A stretch of DNA of 64,000 nucleotides from PFJX01 sp963713085 (GCA_963713085.1 CAVQKQ010000009.1:62001-126000), one strand, 5' to 3'. Positions 36,566 through 45,445 are shown, numbered from the stretch's first letter. Translations and numbers: made by a program. Notes: a model not told the origin generated them from the sequence alone.

Positions 36566-37516
36566 ATGAGCGCCGACCTGCAGGCGGCCATCGCCCGCCA
36601 GCGGCGGATCCTCAAGGGCTGGCTGGCCTCCTCCCTGCAGCTCCTGGCCCAGGATTGCCGTGGGGTCTGGCCGGACCGGACGGCCCTGGAATCCCGGCTG
36701 GGTGAGGCCTTGGTGGAGCTGCCCTACAGCAAGTACCTGTACGCGCTGGATGCCCACGGCCGCCAGATCACCGCCAACGTCGCACGGGCCGGCCTGGTGG
36801 CGGAGCATTTCGGCCGGGACCGCAGCGAGCGCCCCTACTTGGCGGAGGCCCTGGCCGGCAGCCCGTTCTCCCTGTCCGAGGCCTACATCAGCCGCAATGC
36901 CCGGCGCCCTTCCCTGACCGCGGTGCAGCGCATCGAGGCCACCGACGGCCAACTCCTGGGATACCTGGGCGCCGACTTCGACCTGCGCGAACTGCCCACC
37001 ACCCAGGCCCTCTACCGCCAGCCCGTGCAGTGGATGCAGATGCGGGGCGACCCGGCCATCCGGGCGGGACTGTTCCACCAGGAGCGGGTCGACAGCCCCA
37101 TGGACCAGCACATCGATCAGGTCCTGGACCTGCTGGTGGAATTGATGACCCAACACGGCGTGTTCCACGGCAAGCTGCATTTCTCGAGCTCCCGGGCCAC
37201 CCTGTGGGTGCTGGAAGACCCCTACCGCTACCGCATCCACGGCATCGACGACCTGATGGACCCGGACCTGTGCCTGGCCTACCCACGCCACCCCTACCCG
37301 GACCAGGCGGTGGTGCCCCAGGATGCCATCGCCAAGGTGTTCCGCTGCTTCCGGGACCTGCGCTTCATGGACGAGACCCTCTACCTGCGCTCCGGCACCC
37401 TCAACCTGTTCAACGGCCTGGTGGGGCTTACCTTCTCCTGCGACGGCTCCCACTACATGCCCTGGGACGAATTCCTGGACAAGGATCTGGGGTTCTGGGT
37501 TGGGACTTCGGGGTAG
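36566..37516 (+). CDS. PDC/Cache-type sensor domain protein with novel C-terminal domain
   Basis: A 316-residue protein with no obvious signal peptide. Residues ~15-150 resemble a PDC (Cache) ligand-binding fold: YSKYLYALDAHGRQIT, FGRDRSERPYLAEAL, EAYISRNARRPSLTAVQRI and LLGYLGADFDL. From about 160 it shares a domain with the protein at 31163-31858 (RGDPAIRAG, HGVFHGKLHFSSS, DPYRYRIHGIDDLM, LYLRSGTLNLFNGLVGL, SCDGSHY). It is last in the exbB-exbD-tonB-sel1 string. Sensing some ligand that controls this cluster is an inference. Confidence 0.78.
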   Translation: MSADLQAAIARQRRILKGWLASSLQLLAQDCRGVWPDRTALESRLGEALVELPYSKYLYALDAHGRQITANVARAGLVAEHFGRDRSERPYLAEALAGSPFSLSEAYISRNARRPSLTAVQRIEATDGQLLGYLGADFDLRELPTTQALYRQPVQWMQMRGDPAIRAGLFHQERVDSPMDQHIDQVLDLLVELMTQHGVFHGKLHFSSSRATLWVLEDPYRYRIHGIDDLMDPDLCLAYPRHPYPDQAVVPQDAIAKVFRCFRDLRFMDETLYLRSGTLNLFNGLVGLTFSCDGSHYMPWDEFLDKDLGFWVGTSG

Positions 37517-37568
37517 AAGAAAGCAGCCTTTGAGACAATAAACAGATCACTCAGAGGTCTGCATTTCG

Positions 37569-39554
37569 GTAGAGTAGGAATGTGGCGCGGTAGCCGTAGG
37601 TTTGGTTTGTCTGTTGCCGTCCCTTTCGTCTGACGGTGCCCAAGTAACCATGCCATAACCCCGTTTCCACATCCCCCTCATCGAACCGGACGTGCGCTGC
37701 TAACGCATCCGGCTCTCGGACAAGACATCACACCGTCGCACACGCCCGGCTGCGCTTGTAGGAGGCTAAGCGGATGAGCCCGAAGTACCCATAGAGGTGC
37801 GGGTAGGGAAAGACCCCGCCCTTGCGCCGCCTAACCTTGTACTTGTTGCGCAGCCACCGACGCAACCGCGTCGCCGTGTAGCGGTCGAGCGCTTCATATG
37901 CACGACTGACGCTCCCTACACTGAAGTAGTTCGCCCAGCCGCGCAGCATCCGGTTCAACCGGTCCACCAGTTCCGTGGTCTCCTGCCACGCTGTTTTCAG
38001 CTCGGTCAGCGCATAGACCTTCTCGGTCATACGCCGGATGCTCTTCTTCGACGGCCACAGGGCAATTCGTGCTTTCCCCGTGACCGGCGAATACCGTCTG
38101 CCAAACGTGTAGCCCAGAAAGTCGAACGTCTCTTCCGGGACCTTGCAGAGTCGTGTCTTCTCCTCGTTCACCGTCAGCTTCAATTTGTCCATGATCTCGT
38201 GCATTCGCTGCAAGGCTTCTTCCGCCTTGCCGTGCTTGCACAGGATCACGAGGTCATCGGCATAGGTGACGATGCGACTGCCAAGGCTTCGCTCCAGCCC
38301 GAGCTTCTTCCACGCCAGCACAAACCGCCGCATGTACAGATTCGACAGCAGTGGTGAGATCGGCGAGCCCTGCGGGATGCCGCGCCCGCCATCCTTGGCC
38401 GCAGTCGTGCGTGTCTTCCGGCCGCGCGGATCGGTTTCCTCAACAGCACATTCCAGCCACATCTTGATGAGGTGCAGCACACGCCGATCCACGATGCGCC
38501 GCGCGAGCGACCGCATGAGTTCAGTGTGCGGAATGCTGCCGAAGTAGTCGGCGAGGTCGGCGTCAACGACGTCCGTTTGGCCCCGGTGCAGACGTTCTTC
38601 CACCTCCACTGCCGCCTGCTGGGCATTGCGGCCCGGCCGGTAGGCATACTGCTCTGGGGGAAGATCGGCTTCGAAGATCGGTTCGAGCACCAGCATCGCT
38701 GCCGTCATGCACACCCGATCCCGCAGGGTTGAGATGCCGAGTGGCCGTAGCTTGCCATTGGCTTTCGGGATGAACACTCTCCGGATCGGGTCCGGTCGGT
38801 AGCTCTCCTCTCTGAGTGCTTGCGCCAGTTCGCCCAGCCATCGCTGCACCCCGTACGCCTCAACCTCGGCGAAATCCTGGCCATCCACACCCGGTGCACC
38901 CTTGTTCGAGCGGCACTGAGCATAGGCATGCGCCAGAATGTCTTCGCGGTAAATCTTGTCGTACAGGGCGTAGAAGCGATACTGAGCTTCGGACTTCGCT
39001 TTGGTATGTAACGCCACCTGCAGTTTCTGAACACTAATTGGAGTTGATAGGTTGCCCAATCTCCACGTCCCTCACTACGTCTTGCGTTGGTCTTGAACTG
39101 AGGCCCCTTCCCTCCACCGGCATTACCCGGCTTCCCCGGTACTACGAGCCTCTCCGCCACCCCAGGGCGCCCAGCCTGTCCGTCACCGGAGTCTGGTTGG
39201 TCATCCCGGACCACGCCAAGGGGCTTCCCGTGTTGCGCGCGCTTCCCTTGTGTACATGCTGTCGCCACTACCCCGGTGCAGCGACTGCGGTTCCAACCTT
39301 GCTCATTTCCGCAGCCATATCAGCCTTCCCCAGTAAGGCTGCTGGGTCGGCCTGCACAACGTCATTTCGAGGTTTGCTCAGCGTTCACTCGCGTTACGGC
39401 CTGCACACTCGCGCTGTCACCACATTTTGTGACTCGCTAGCCGAAGGCTTCAGCCACTTCGTTACCTCCATAGCTGCTCCGGTTACTTCCGGCTGGAGCA
39501 TTTCGCCGGGTGGGGCTTGCACCCACTGGGAAGCGCCGCCTTTGCACGGCGCAC
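37569..39554 (-). mobile_element. Group II intron with maturase
   Basis: The intron starts with GTGCGCC at 39554 (minus), matching the GTGYG consensus. Domain V is at 37683-37715 (GAGCCGGA..TCCGGTTC arms with a TGCG/CGCA stem). The 3' end is near 37569, after a CCTACTCTAC run that holds the likely branch-point A. Domain VI arms GGGATGTGG (37667-37675) and CCACATTCC (37577-37585) pair, leaving an 81-nt loop. The ORF is in domain IV. Length is about 1,986 nt. It is 52 bp after the sensor gene and disrupts no recognisable gene. Confidence 0.82.
37728..39059 (-). CDS. Group II intron reverse transcriptase/maturase
   Basis: A 443-residue LtrA-type protein. The RT domain has PKANGKLRPLGISTLRDRV, RGIPQGSPISPLLSNLYM and the catalytic VTYADDLVIL. 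The maturase region holds FDFLGYTFGRRYS, and the GIIM-like domain has LNRMLRGWANYFSVG. A DNA-binding/endonuclease domain is absent. RT and splicing motifs look intact, so the intron may be active. Confidence 0.94.
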   Translation of the reverse strand: MGNLSTPISVQKLQVALHTKAKSEAQYRFYALYDKIYREDILAHAYAQCRSNKGAPGVDGQDFAEVEAYGVQRWLGELAQALREESYRPDPIRRVFIPKANGKLRPLGISTLRDRVCMTAAMLVLEPIFEADLPPEQYAYRPGRNAQQAAVEVEERLHRGQTDVVDADLADYFGSIPHTELMRSLARRIVDRRVLHLIKMWLECAVEETDPRGRKTRTTAAKDGGRGIPQGSPISPLLSNLYMRRFVLAWKKLGLERSLGSRIVTYADDLVILCKHGKAEEALQRMHEIMDKLKLTVNEEKTRLCKVPEETFDFLGYTFGRRYSPVTGKARIALWPSKKSIRRMTEKVYALTELKTAWQETTELVDRLNRMLRGWANYFSVGSVSRAYEALDRYTATRLRRWLRNKYKVRRRKGGVFPYPHLYGYFGLIRLASYKRSRACATV

Positions 39555-40182
39555 GCCAAAGCCGACCGTGGCCCTTGGGCTAGACTTGGTCGGCAATGCC
39601 GCCAGTTAGCTGCCCTTCAGGCGGATAGCAACCCGACCGGTTGCTTTGTGGTCTGGCGAATGCGTACTTTCGCCTCAAACCGGACCTTGAGGTGCCGACA
39701 CAGTAGGTCAACTCGGGGTCAAGAGCGGATAAATGCCCAATCCAGTGTGAACGGCAAATCATCCTCCGGTAACGTACCCAATGGCCGCCTCGCCATTGCA
39801 TGGCACTTAATTCGCCCCAGTTCCAAACTGTCCCTGCCATCGCCCGCGTTTCAATTCTGGCGAAGACCTGAGAATATTCTCAGCGGGACTTGCGCAATTG
39901 ACCCCTCCGCGTAGGCTCCAGATCGAGCTAGCCAGGCAGCAGCACCACTTGCGTAGGTGTGATGCATTTCCTATCGTTCGCGCATGGGACGCCGCTGCGC
40001 TAATGAGCTTACGCTCGCGCAGGTCATGTAGGCCGACGCCTGGTTGTTGGGTCAACTAGCCGGGAGTGGAGGACCGCAGCAGTCGCACCTGCACCGTCAG
40101 ATGCGCTGGGTCTCGGGTCCGCTCACCTTCGGCGTGTGTGGCGGAGAGGCCGGCGGGTCTCGGCTTATCGAAGGGAGCAGTC
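39555..40182. other. Non-coding accessory stretch after the group II intron
   Basis: No ORF in this 628-bp interval has recognisable domains or coding style. It begins with the intron's 5' exon, where GCCGACC and GGTCGGC lie as an inverted pair. A perfect 16-bp palindrome CTGAGAATATTCTCAG is at 39868-39883. It is probably remnant or mobile-element-derived DNA. Confidence 0.4.
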
Positions 40183-40392
40183 ATGAGCCACCTGGTCAAC
40201 ATCGGTAACATGCACACGTTGATCCACCACCGGGCTGGCACCGACCATCGCAAACTGGATGAGGTCCGGCATCGCACCGCCAGCGTCAGGCCGAACATGG
40301 TGTCTGTAGCGGTTGGGCTCGAACAACTTGACGACATACTCTGGGTATCGACCAAGCGCTGGTGTGCGCCTCAGCCTGAGGACCGCGCGTGA
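40183..40392 (+). CDS. Small ORF coupled to the TIR-like/TM2 gene
   Basis: A possible 69-residue protein beginning MSHLVNIGNMHTLIHHRAG, rich in His and Arg, with no known domain. AAGGGAG precedes the ATG, and its TGA overlaps the next GTG in GTGA. Such coupling is typical of a functional pair, but the composition is unremarkable and it may be chance. Confidence 0.4.
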   Translation: MSHLVNIGNMHTLIHHRAGTDHRKLDEVRHRTASVRPNMVSVAVGLEQLDDILWVSTKRWCAPQPEDRA

Positions 40393-41753
40393 ATGTCGCC
40401 GAGGACCGTCGCCTGAAGGGCGTAGGGCTCGCGCTGCTGACGGGCGCCGCTCTTGAGCTCAGTGCCGTAGCTGATGCAATCGCGGCCGGTGGGCTGCCTA
40501 CGGATGGGGAAGGCTTCGCCAAGCTAGTTCTGGGCGTGCTGGTCGGTGTGAATCTCACAGCCACAGGGTTACTGACTATGATGGCTGGCTTCGGCGTCGT
40601 GCGCCCGCGCAGCGACCACCGCTGGTGGCGTATCGTGGGCTTACGCATCGGACTGGCCAACATCCTGGTTCCCACGGTGTTATTAACGATGCTGATTGAG
40701 TCGCCCAAGGCCGAGGCTGCAATGAGTGACAGCCTTTGGGCGGTGCCGGCAATCTTAGGCGGCTATGTGTTCGCGTTGTTGGCTTGGCGCCTGTGGCGCC
40801 GCACCCAGCGTATGGAAGCACCTGACGCCGCTGAGGCTATGGCTGCCGACCAGCGCCCGCCGATTCTCTACCTGCGCTCGTTCGCCGACGACGGCGCAGT
40901 CGCGCTCGAAGAGGGCAAGGACTGGTTCAGCCGCGCGAAGATTGCCGCGTTAGTGCAACCGACGACGCCTGAGCAAGAGCTGGCCGCCATTCTGTCAACG
41001 GTGGGCCCGCTGATTGCCATCGGCCGTCCGGGCGAATCCTGGCCGGAGCTCGGAGCGGCCCGCCTGTACGTGCCCGACGACCAGTGGCAGGCGCGCGTCC
41101 TAGCCCTGATGGACCAGGCGGGCCTGGTCGTGCTGCGCCTTGGAAACTCGCTCGGCCTGCGCTGGGAGGTGGAGCAGGCGCTGGACCGGCTGCCGCGCCA
41201 GCGCCTCGTGCTGGTATTCGGCGCTGATGCCGTGGTCCCGGAGGTGGCGCAGCGCCTGCAGCCGGTGCTAGGCGACGCGCTGGCCGCCACCAAGGCCGTG
41301 CCGCGGCCCACGGGCTGGGTCACGCTGCTGTGGCGCGACCCTCGGCGGCACCTCGGTGGCCTGGTGTATTTCGACGCTGCCGGCCACTCGAACGCCGTGC
41401 CGCTGAAGGCCTGGCCAATCTCATGGCGCGACTGGCCTATGCTGATGAGTTACCGGCCATCGGCACCGGCGCTACGCAGCGCCTGGCGCAGCGTCTTCGC
41501 CGGCTTGGGGCTGGACGACCCGGCACGCGGTCGCCCTCGTTCGCGCGCGACTGCGGTGGCGCTGGCCATGATGGTGGGCTGGGCCGGCGCCCACTGGTTC
41601 TATCTTGGCCATGCGCGGCGCGGATGGTTGTACCTAGCACTGTTCCCTCTCTTCGCGGCCTCGGTGTTCGCAGCCTGGGCCGACGCGCTGCGCTTCATCT
41701 TGATGGACCAAGCGAGCTTCTACGCGCGCGTGGCCGTGCCGCCTTCTCGCTAG
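40389..41753 (+). CDS. Membrane protein with TIR-like domain and C-terminal TM2 module
   Basis: A 454-residue protein with four predicted N-terminal helices (about 12-34, 43-67, 83-103, 116-137). Residues ~158-345 look like a Rossmann/TIR-like fold: PPILYLRSFADD, VGPLIAIGRPGESWPE, MDQAGLVVLRLGNSLGLRWE. Trp259-Glu260 resembles the position of the catalytic Glu in NAD-cleaving TIR domains. A TM2 module follows (about 389-440: GWAGAHWFYLGHARRGWLYL). TIR domains are often effectors of antiphage systems; that role here is inferred from architecture and island location. The GTG start is coupled to the small ORF. Confidence 0.7.
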   Translation: MNVAEDRRLKGVGLALLTGAALELSAVADAIAAGGLPTDGEGFAKLVLGVLVGVNLTATGLLTMMAGFGVVRPRSDHRWWRIVGLRIGLANILVPTVLLTMLIESPKAEAAMSDSLWAVPAILGGYVFALLAWRLWRRTQRMEAPDAAEAMAADQRPPILYLRSFADDGAVALEEGKDWFSRAKIAALVQPTTPEQELAAILSTVGPLIAIGRPGESWPELGAARLYVPDDQWQARVLALMDQAGLVVLRLGNSLGLRWEVEQALDRLPRQRLVLVFGADAVVPEVAQRLQPVLGDALAATKAVPRPTGWVTLLWRDPRRHLGGLVYFDAAGHSNAVPLKAWPISWRDWPMLMSYRPSAPALRSAWRSVFAGLGLDDPARGRPRSRATAVALAMMVGWAGAHWFYLGHARRGWLYLALFPLFAASVFAAWADALRFILMDQASFYARVAVPPSR

Positions 41754-42068
41754 AGCACAATGGTGCCGGCACCGTCTTCGCATGCACGGCGGCGCGAAGC
41801 CAATTGACCACCTGCTGCGTCATGCCTAGCGCTGCATGGCGGTGACCATGGTGTGTTGCTGCCGGCCTTTATCAGAGCCCCATGCCGATCACTTGCCTGA
41901 GCCAACCCAATCCGCCGGCAGTACCCATCGGTACTGGGATTTCGAACAGGTATGCTTGCTCAGCGAAATCCCGGCACGTGGCTCAAATCCGCGACGGCGC
42001 CCACACTGAGCCAACCTCACGGTCCGCAATGGCCGAATAGCCGCCGTATCAACCCCCAACCTCAAAAT
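41754..42068. other. Non-coding gap
   Basis: No supported gene or RNA is seen in these 315 bp. AGTACC at 41920-41925 pairs with GGTACT at 41930-41935. The stretch separates the TIR-like gene from the truncated GST copy. Confidence 0.4.
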
Positions 42069-42510
42069 TCACACCCCTATCAGCCCTTCCGCCGTCATGG
42101 CGGCCTGGACCGAGGCCCGGCCGGCGATGCGGGCCAGGTAGTTGGCGAGATCGGGCCAATCGCTCAGGTCGATGTGGAACAGCTTGCACCAGCCCATTAC
42201 CGTAAACAGGTAGGCGTCGGCGATTCCAAAGTCGTCTCCCATGAGGTAGTGGTGGCTGGCCAGCCAGCGGTCCACCAGTTCCGCACGGCGGCCGAACCGG
42301 GCGATCTGGTTTTCCTTCCACTCCGGGGTGATCCTGGGAATGAACAGGCTCCCCAGGGGCTGGTGGAGCTCCGTGGCGATGTAGTTGAGCCACTCCATGA
42401 GCCGGTAGCGGGCCATGGTGCCGGCTGCCGGCGCCAGGCCGGCCAGGGGCTTGAGGTCGGCAAGATATTGCAGGATCACGGAGTCCTCGGTCAGCACCTG
42501 GCCATAGTCC
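42069..42510 (-). pseudogene. Truncated glutathione S-transferase copy
   Basis: A fragment that reads from GQVLTEDSVILQYLADLK to the C-terminus, lacking the first ~57 residues including the thioredoxin-like fold. It matches the intact gene at 43779-44390; the shared DNA spans about 42080-42510 versus 43790-44220, at a constant offset of 1,710 bp. From about 42172 to 42505 only a couple of bases differ, but the first ~90 bp differ at about one base in nine. The homology ends abruptly after GTCC at 42510. Confidence 0.88.
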
Positions 42511-42533
42511 AAAGACGATTGGGGCCAGACCAC

Positions 42534-42801
42534 TATTTACTGGTACCAAGCCAAAGCCAGACTGGCGGTGATCTGGTCGTTCTCTTCCTGGACACCCGCC
42601 AGGTTCCGAACCTCATATTCCTCTACGCGATGTTACGAATTGGCAGAGAAACCAGGTAGTGAAAGTGGCATAGTCTATGTCATGCGAAAGTGTGGAATGG
42701 CTGATGATGCTTCTTACCGCCCGTGTTTGCCTGTGAAGCCGACACCATGCAACGTATTGAACATATGAATTGAAATAGGACTTTTCTACCACGAGGAGCC
42801 A
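42534..42801. other. Junction DNA between the truncated GST and the SGNH-hydrolase gene
   Basis: No gene is recognised in these 268 bp. Base composition drops towards AT from about 42620 onward. This is the left end of a segment that resembles its neighbours less than the rest of the window. Confidence 0.35.
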
Positions 42802-43605
42802 ATGGCTTCGACTACAAATTATTATGCATATAAATATCTGGTTTCCAGATACCCGGAAGCCAAGAAGATTCTTGCCGAGGGTGATTCGTGGTTTGCCTAC
42901 CCGCGCCGATTCATTGCTGTCGGCTCTGAATCGAATGTTATCGATCACCTCGGGAAATACAACAAGTACGTTATATACAAAACAGCCAGCTGCGGAGATG
43001 AAGCTCTCGCCATGATGAGCGGCAAACAGAAGCTGTCGCTGATGAAGCGTATCAGCCAAACCGACTTCGACTTCATCCTCTTCTCAGGTGGCGGAAATGA
43101 TGTCGTCGGCCGTTATGATTTTGATTACTTCATAGATGAGAAGCGGCAGGGCATGTGTGCACACGACTGCATAAGCAGAGCACGCCTTGATCGAAAACTT
43201 GCCTTGATTGCGGCCGCCTATGAAGAACTGGTTGATCGTGTCGCAGTCTTCTCGAAAAACAAATCGATAAAAATCATTACCCACACTTACGACATCGCCC
43301 CGCCCTCAGAAAAGGGCTTTCAACTATTCGACATCTTCCCGCTCGGCGAGGCATGGATGCATCCAATACTGGTGAGTCGCAAGATTACGGACTCGGAAGA
43401 TCAAAGGTCTATTGTCCGCGAGGTCATGACGCAATTCCGGCAAACCCTCCTCGCAATTCAGCAGAAGTACCCGGATCAGTTATGCGTTGTCGATACTCAG
43501 GGGCTTCTCTCAGCCAACCAATGGCGAAATGAACTGCACCCGACGCCTGACGGATTCAAACTGGTCTCCAGCAAGATTGCGGCAGCCATCGACAATTTGA
43601 GTTGA
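42802..43605 (+). CDS. SGNH/GDSL hydrolase family protein
   Basis: A 267-residue protein with GDSWF (27-31) as block I, SGGGND (95-100) as block III and ELHPTPDGF with His246 as block V. The oxyanion Asn and nucleophilic Ser are present; the block V Asp position before the His is Asn243. It lacks a signal peptide. Base and codon usage is visibly more AT-rich than the core genes around it, suggesting transfer. Substrate unknown; SGNH enzymes are esterases or deacetylases. It sits between the two GST copies. Confidence 0.8.
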   Translation: MASTTNYYAYKYLVSRYPEAKKILAEGDSWFAYPRRFIAVGSESNVIDHLGKYNKYVIYKTASCGDEALAMMSGKQKLSLMKRISQTDFDFILFSGGGNDVVGRYDFDYFIDEKRQGMCAHDCISRARLDRKLALIAAAYEELVDRVAVFSKNKSIKIITHTYDIAPPSEKGFQLFDIFPLGEAWMHPILVSRKITDSEDQRSIVREVMTQFRQTLLAIQQKYPDQLCVVDTQGLLSANQWRNELHPTPDGFKLVSSKIAAAIDNLS

Positions 43606-43778
43606 TTGGTGCAGCCCGCAGGTTGGGCTGACGAAAGAAAGCCCAACTTCCCGACACCCCGGTTGGGCTTCGCAAGCTCAACTCCAACCGACTTTTCGCT
43701 ATTCCACTCTACTCGGAGAACAACCGGTCCACCCCGCGAACTGCCGCATCAAGCGTTTTCCGGTCTCAAACGCCAAGT

Positions 43779-44390
43779 TCAAGCCGCGGTCAGCCCCTCC
43801 GCCTTCATGGCAGCCTGGACCGAGGGCCGCTCGGCGATCCGGGCCATGTAGTTGGCGAGGTCGGGCCAGTCGCTCAGGTCGATGTGGAACAGCTTGCACC
43901 AGCCCATTACCGTAAACAGGTAGGCGTCGGCGATTCCAAAGTCGTCTCCCATGAGGTAGTGGTGGCTGGCCAGCCAGCGGTCCACCAGTTCCGCACGGCG
44001 GCCGAACCGGGCGATCTGGTTTTCCTTCCACTCCGGGGTGATCCTGGGAATGAACAGGCTCCCCAGGGGCTGGTGGAGCTCCGTGGCGATGTAGTTGAGC
44101 CACTCCATGAGCCGGTAGCGGGCCATGGTGCCGGCTGCCGGCGCCAGGCCGGCCTGGGGCTTGAGGTCGGCAAGATATTGCAGGATCACCGAGTCCTCGG
44201 TCAGCACCTGGCCATCGTCCAGGCGCAGGGCGGGGACATAGCCCTTGGGGGTCACCTGCTTGTAGTCTTCGCCGGAGGCGGTGGTCTTGACGGTCAGGTC
44301 CACCTTGTCCAGATCGAAATCCAGGCCCATTTCCCGCAGGACGATGTGGGCCGCCAGCGAACTGGCACCGGGATAGTAGTAAAGCTTCAT
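43779..44390 (-). CDS. Glutathione S-transferase
   Basis: A 203-residue GST. MKLYYYPGASSLAAHIVLRE is the N-terminal thioredoxin-like glutathione site, TEDSVILQYLADL the cis-Pro/Ser region, and an alpha-helical C-terminal domain follows (DDFGIADAYLFTVMGWC). The ATG at 44390 has GAGGAG upstream; the longer reading is spurious. Its C-terminal two thirds are duplicated at 42069-42510. Confidence 0.93.
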   Translation of the reverse strand: MKLYYYPGASSLAAHIVLREMGLDFDLDKVDLTVKTTASGEDYKQVTPKGYVPALRLDDGQVLTEDSVILQYLADLKPQAGLAPAAGTMARYRLMEWLNYIATELHQPLGSLFIPRITPEWKENQIARFGRRAELVDRWLASHHYLMGDDFGIADAYLFTVMGWCKLFHIDLSDWPDLANYMARIAERPSVQAAMKAEGLTAA

Positions 44391-44512
44391 TGCGATCTCC
44401 TCGTTATGTCGGATTGAAGCGCCCGCCCGCCTTCGGAGGAAACGGACGTTCCGACTCGGCAACAGGGGGGGCTTGGTCCTATTGATCATAGTCCGGCGGG
44501 CCCGGCCACCGC

Positions 44513-45202
44513 TCAGCGATCCCCCACCGTCAGGGACTGGCCGTTGTCCTGCGGCCCCAGCTTCAGGAGATAGGGCACCGCGTTCCGGGCCCATGCCTCC
44601 GGCCCGGGATATTCGCTGGCCTCCCCGCCGAAACAGCTACGTAGCATGTCGGTATCGATGATGCCGGGACTCAACGGGATGGCCGCCATACCCTCGGGCA
44701 ACTCCCGGGCGAGGGCCTTGGTGAGTCCCTCCACGGCCCACTTGCTGGCGCAATAGGGCGCCACCAGGGCATCCGCCGAACGCCCCCAGCCGGAACTGAA
44801 ATTGACCACGATGCCGTTGCGCCGGGCCACCATCGCGGGCAGGAAATGGCGCAGGACGTTGGCCACGCCCCGGATGTTGACGTCGACCAGGGCCGTGAAG
44901 TCCCGGTCCGGGACCTCCCACAAGGGGCCATTTGGGTTGATGAGGGCGGCGTTGTTGAGCAGCAGGTCCGGGGAGCCAGCCAATTCCAGGAGCCGTTCTG
45001 CCCATTCGCGCACATGACGGTCATCGCTCACGTCCACCACCTCGAACCGGTGGGGCGGGCCGTACTGGGCCTGCAGGGCGGCGATGGCGCTGGCGGAACG
45101 CCCGCAGCCCAGCACGGTATGGCCCAACTGTATGAAGCCCTGAACCATGGCCCGGCCCAATCCCCGGGTGACCCCTGTGATCAATACCACCTTGGCAACC
45201 AT
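44513..45202 (-). CDS. Short-chain dehydrogenase/reductase
   Basis: A 229-residue classical SDR. TGVTRGLGRAMV is the nucleotide-binding glycine motif, LLNNAALINPNGP the NNA motif, and FSSGWGRS with PYCASKWAV holds the catalytic Ser, Tyr and Lys. The oxidised or reduced substrate cannot be told. It lies alone on the minus strand after the GST gene. Confidence 0.9.
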   Translation of the reverse strand: MVAKVVLITGVTRGLGRAMVQGFIQLGHTVLGCGRSASAIAALQAQYGPPHRFEVVDVSDDRHVREWAERLLELAGSPDLLLNNAALINPNGPLWEVPDRDFTALVDVNIRGVANVLRHFLPAMVARRNGIVVNFSSGWGRSADALVAPYCASKWAVEGLTKALARELPEGMAAIPLSPGIIDTDMLRSCFGGEASEYPGPEAWARNAVPYLLKLGPQDNGQSLTVGDR

Positions 45203-45445
45203 CTACCGCTCCTTTCCCTCACATCCATTCCCGGCAACCCACACCCCGTAACAGCAAAGGCATGGCTGGCCGCGCTCGCCACCAGCCGTTTATACCCCGA
45301 CCCGTGCCCGCTGGCACGCCGGCGCAAGGCCATCGAACAGATGGAAACGTTCGAACCGGAACGGATCGACGTCGACGTGAGAATGCATGCCGGGAAAGGG
45401 GGCGTTTGCCGGAAGAGAGGATGCCGCCGGGAGAGGAAAACTCCG

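Noticed and set aside
37728..39583. Plus-strand ORFs across the intron
   Set aside because: They overlap the maturase and the structured intron RNA, with no domain content.
41952..42659. 235-residue plus-strand ORF over the truncated GST
   Set aside because: It is antisense to the GST copy, and the same antisense frame is open over the intact copy, as expected of a shadow.
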